Assembly: GCA_937888805.1 (NCBI GenBank)
Contig: CALBEY010000080.1
Location: 1 to 48,214, forward strand
Direction of reading: 5' to 3'
Origin: an uncultured Burkholderiaceae bacterium
GTDB taxonomy: Bacteria; Pseudomonadota; Gammaproteobacteria; Burkholderiales; Burkholderiaceae_B
DNA length: 48,214 bases
Numbering within the stretch: the stretch's first letter is position 1; the number at the start of each line of letters is the position of its first letter. Positions 47,256 through 48,214 of the stretch are shown one piece after another. The translations under genes and the position numbers were made by a program. Below the pieces are notes generated by a model. That model did not search any database. It was not told the DNA's origin and saw nothing but the letters and a program-made list of their open reading frames with translations.

Positions 47256-48214
47256 TAAAATGGTGTTGACGTTGCTTGAGAACATTTTCAAGTAAGTGTC
47301 AGCAGCAGTGCCCGGCGCGGATAACGCGTCAGAGTAAAGCTTGCCCCCAATACGCACCCCAGTCTCTTCGGCAATCCGTTGCATCAAGCGCGGATCTGAC
47401 ATGTTCTCAACAAATATCGCATGCAGTTTGTCTTTGCGGATTTCGCGTATCAGGCTGGCCATGTCAGCAGCCGACACTTCTCTGTCTGTGCTCCAACCTT
47501 GCGCGGCAAAAAATTCGACATCATAAGCTTGGGCAAAGTAACCAAACGCATCATGCGATGAGACCACACGACGCTGTTTGGGTGGCACTGCATTTAGGCG
47601 CATGCGCGAGTCTTGATCAAGCGCCTCAATTTGATCAATGTAGTACTTGGCGCGGGCATTAATCTCGTCGCTTGCTGCGGGCAAGACGGCGAGCAGCGCG
47701 GCTCGGATGTTTTCCGCATAGATCTTGCCATTTTTCAAATCTTGCCAGGCATGTGGGTCCACTTCGCCATGGTCGTGTTTATCTTGAGCTTTTTTGGCGT
47801 GACTGTGCTTAGCGTGGCTGTGTTTTGGTTCGGGGGCGTGACTCTTGGTCTCCTCTTTAAAATCCAGTGGTTTGACACCGTTTGAGGCAACCACAAGCTT
47901 GCCCTTAAAGCCGGATGATTTCACTAGGCGATCAATCCAGCCTTCAAAGCCGAGACCGTTGATAACCACAACTTGGGCTTGGGCCAACGATTTTGCATCG
48001 GCAGGACTGGGATTAAAGACGTGGGCATCAGCATCAGGCCCCACCAGAGAGGTCACGCTGACCAGCGGTCCGCCGATCTCTTCGGTCATGTTTGCCAAAA
48101 TCGAAAAGCTGGTCACAACTTGAATCGGGTCCGTGGTGTTTGCCTGAGCCAGTGGTGCGCTCAATAGCAGGGATGAAACCGTGATCAATGATAGTAGCGG
48201 TCTGTAAAGTTGAC
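47238..48214 (-). CDS. znuA: ZnuA-like metal-binding lipoprotein / ABC transporter substrate-binding protein (partial, 5' end outside window)
   Basis: The reading frame stays open to the window edge, and residues upstream of the TTG at 48188 (QLYRPLLS) supply the basic start a signal peptide needs, so the true start is outside. The mature protein has GPDADAHVFNPSPADAKSL with a metal-ligand His, a His-rich loop (SHAPEPKHSHAKHSHAKK region), DPHAWQD, SSHDAFGYF and a final FVENMSDPRL. This is the cluster A-I metal-binding fold used for Zn or Mn. It is convergent with the transporter gene. The znuBC genes and any Zur site would be upstream, beyond the window. Confidence 0.88.
   Translation of the reverse strand, partial: QLYRPLLSLITVSSLLLSAPLAQANTTDPIQVVTSFSILANMTEEIGGPLVSVTSLVGPDADAHVFNPSPADAKSLAQAQVVVINGLGFEGWIDRLVKSSGFKGKLVVASNGVKPLDFKEETKSHAPEPKHSHAKHSHAKKAQDKHDHGEVDPHAWQDLKNGKIYAENIRAALLAVLPAASDEINARAKYYIDQIEALDQDSRMRLNAVPPKQRRVVSSHDAFGYFAQAYDVEFFAAQGWSTDREVSAADMASLIREIRKDKLHAIFVENMSDPRLMQRIAEETGVRIGGKLYSDALSAPGTAADTYLKMFSSNVNTILQALEP

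Overview
This window is a chromosomal segment of a betaproteobacterium, most likely order Burkholderiales. The reasons are the order tuf / S10 / spc / alpha ribosomal operons followed by cutA, dsbD, hemB, engB, a cytochrome c4-type gene and a System II ccsB-ccsA pair; the cluster ahcY / small holin-like membrane protein / metF behind an S-adenosylhomocysteine (SAH) riboswitch; and the run metK / two lipid A acyltransferases / dapF / DUF484 / xerC. These are orders I remember from Burkholderiales genomes. Family or genus cannot be fixed by eye. Base composition looks roughly balanced, and no rRNA, tRNA, CRISPR array, insertion sequence or prophage was recognised.

Region 1 (1-16170) is the translation block: the last codons of tuf, the S10 operon (rpsJ to rpsQ), the spc operon (rplN to secY, infA, rpmJ) and the alpha operon (rpsM, rpsK, rpsD, rpoA, rplQ). 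The S10 and spc operons are separated by a perfect 14-bp terminator, a reverse-strand aldehyde dehydrogenase gene and a 406-bp spacer holding a good candidate spc promoter. A perfect 12-bp terminator closes the block after rplQ.

Region 2 (16283-25749) is mostly redox-protein and cytochrome c maturation: cutA, dsbD, an MFS transporter, hemB and engB on the reverse strand, a dihaem cytochrome c4-like protein, ccsB and ccsA. DsbD would supply reductant, HemB works in haem synthesis, and CcsBA attaches haem to CXXCH proteins such as the adjacent cytochrome.

Region 3 (25768-31862) starts with a second MFS transporter and an M20-type carbamoyl-amino-acid or allantoate amidohydrolase. The methyl-cycle and folate cluster follows: SAH riboswitch, ahcY, holin-like membrane protein, metF and, convergent, 5-formyltetrahydrofolate cyclo-ligase.

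Region 4 (31967-39414) holds a soluble lytic transglycosylase, cca (with no recognisable HD catalytic motif), a PF02636-type methyltransferase that overlaps rhlE, then a divergent PcaC-like / beta-hydroxyacid dehydrogenase pair with its own promoter and inverted repeat, and a DUF1289 gene.

Region 5 (39580-48214) holds metK with a strongly structured leader, two lipid A acyltransferases, dapF, DUF484 and xerC. It ends in a metal-handling cluster: a DUF1007 protein, a NiCoT/RcnA-like transporter with a His-rich loop, and a convergent ZnuA-like protein that runs off the window.

The strongest non-coding signals are the SAH riboswitch (28376-28510), the metK leader (40771-40862), the ccsB leader, the S10/spc junction with a possible 40-residue ORF, and the inverted repeat over the promoter at 37751-37776. 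No wholly new multi-gene system was identified; the metK leader is the best candidate for something undescribed.
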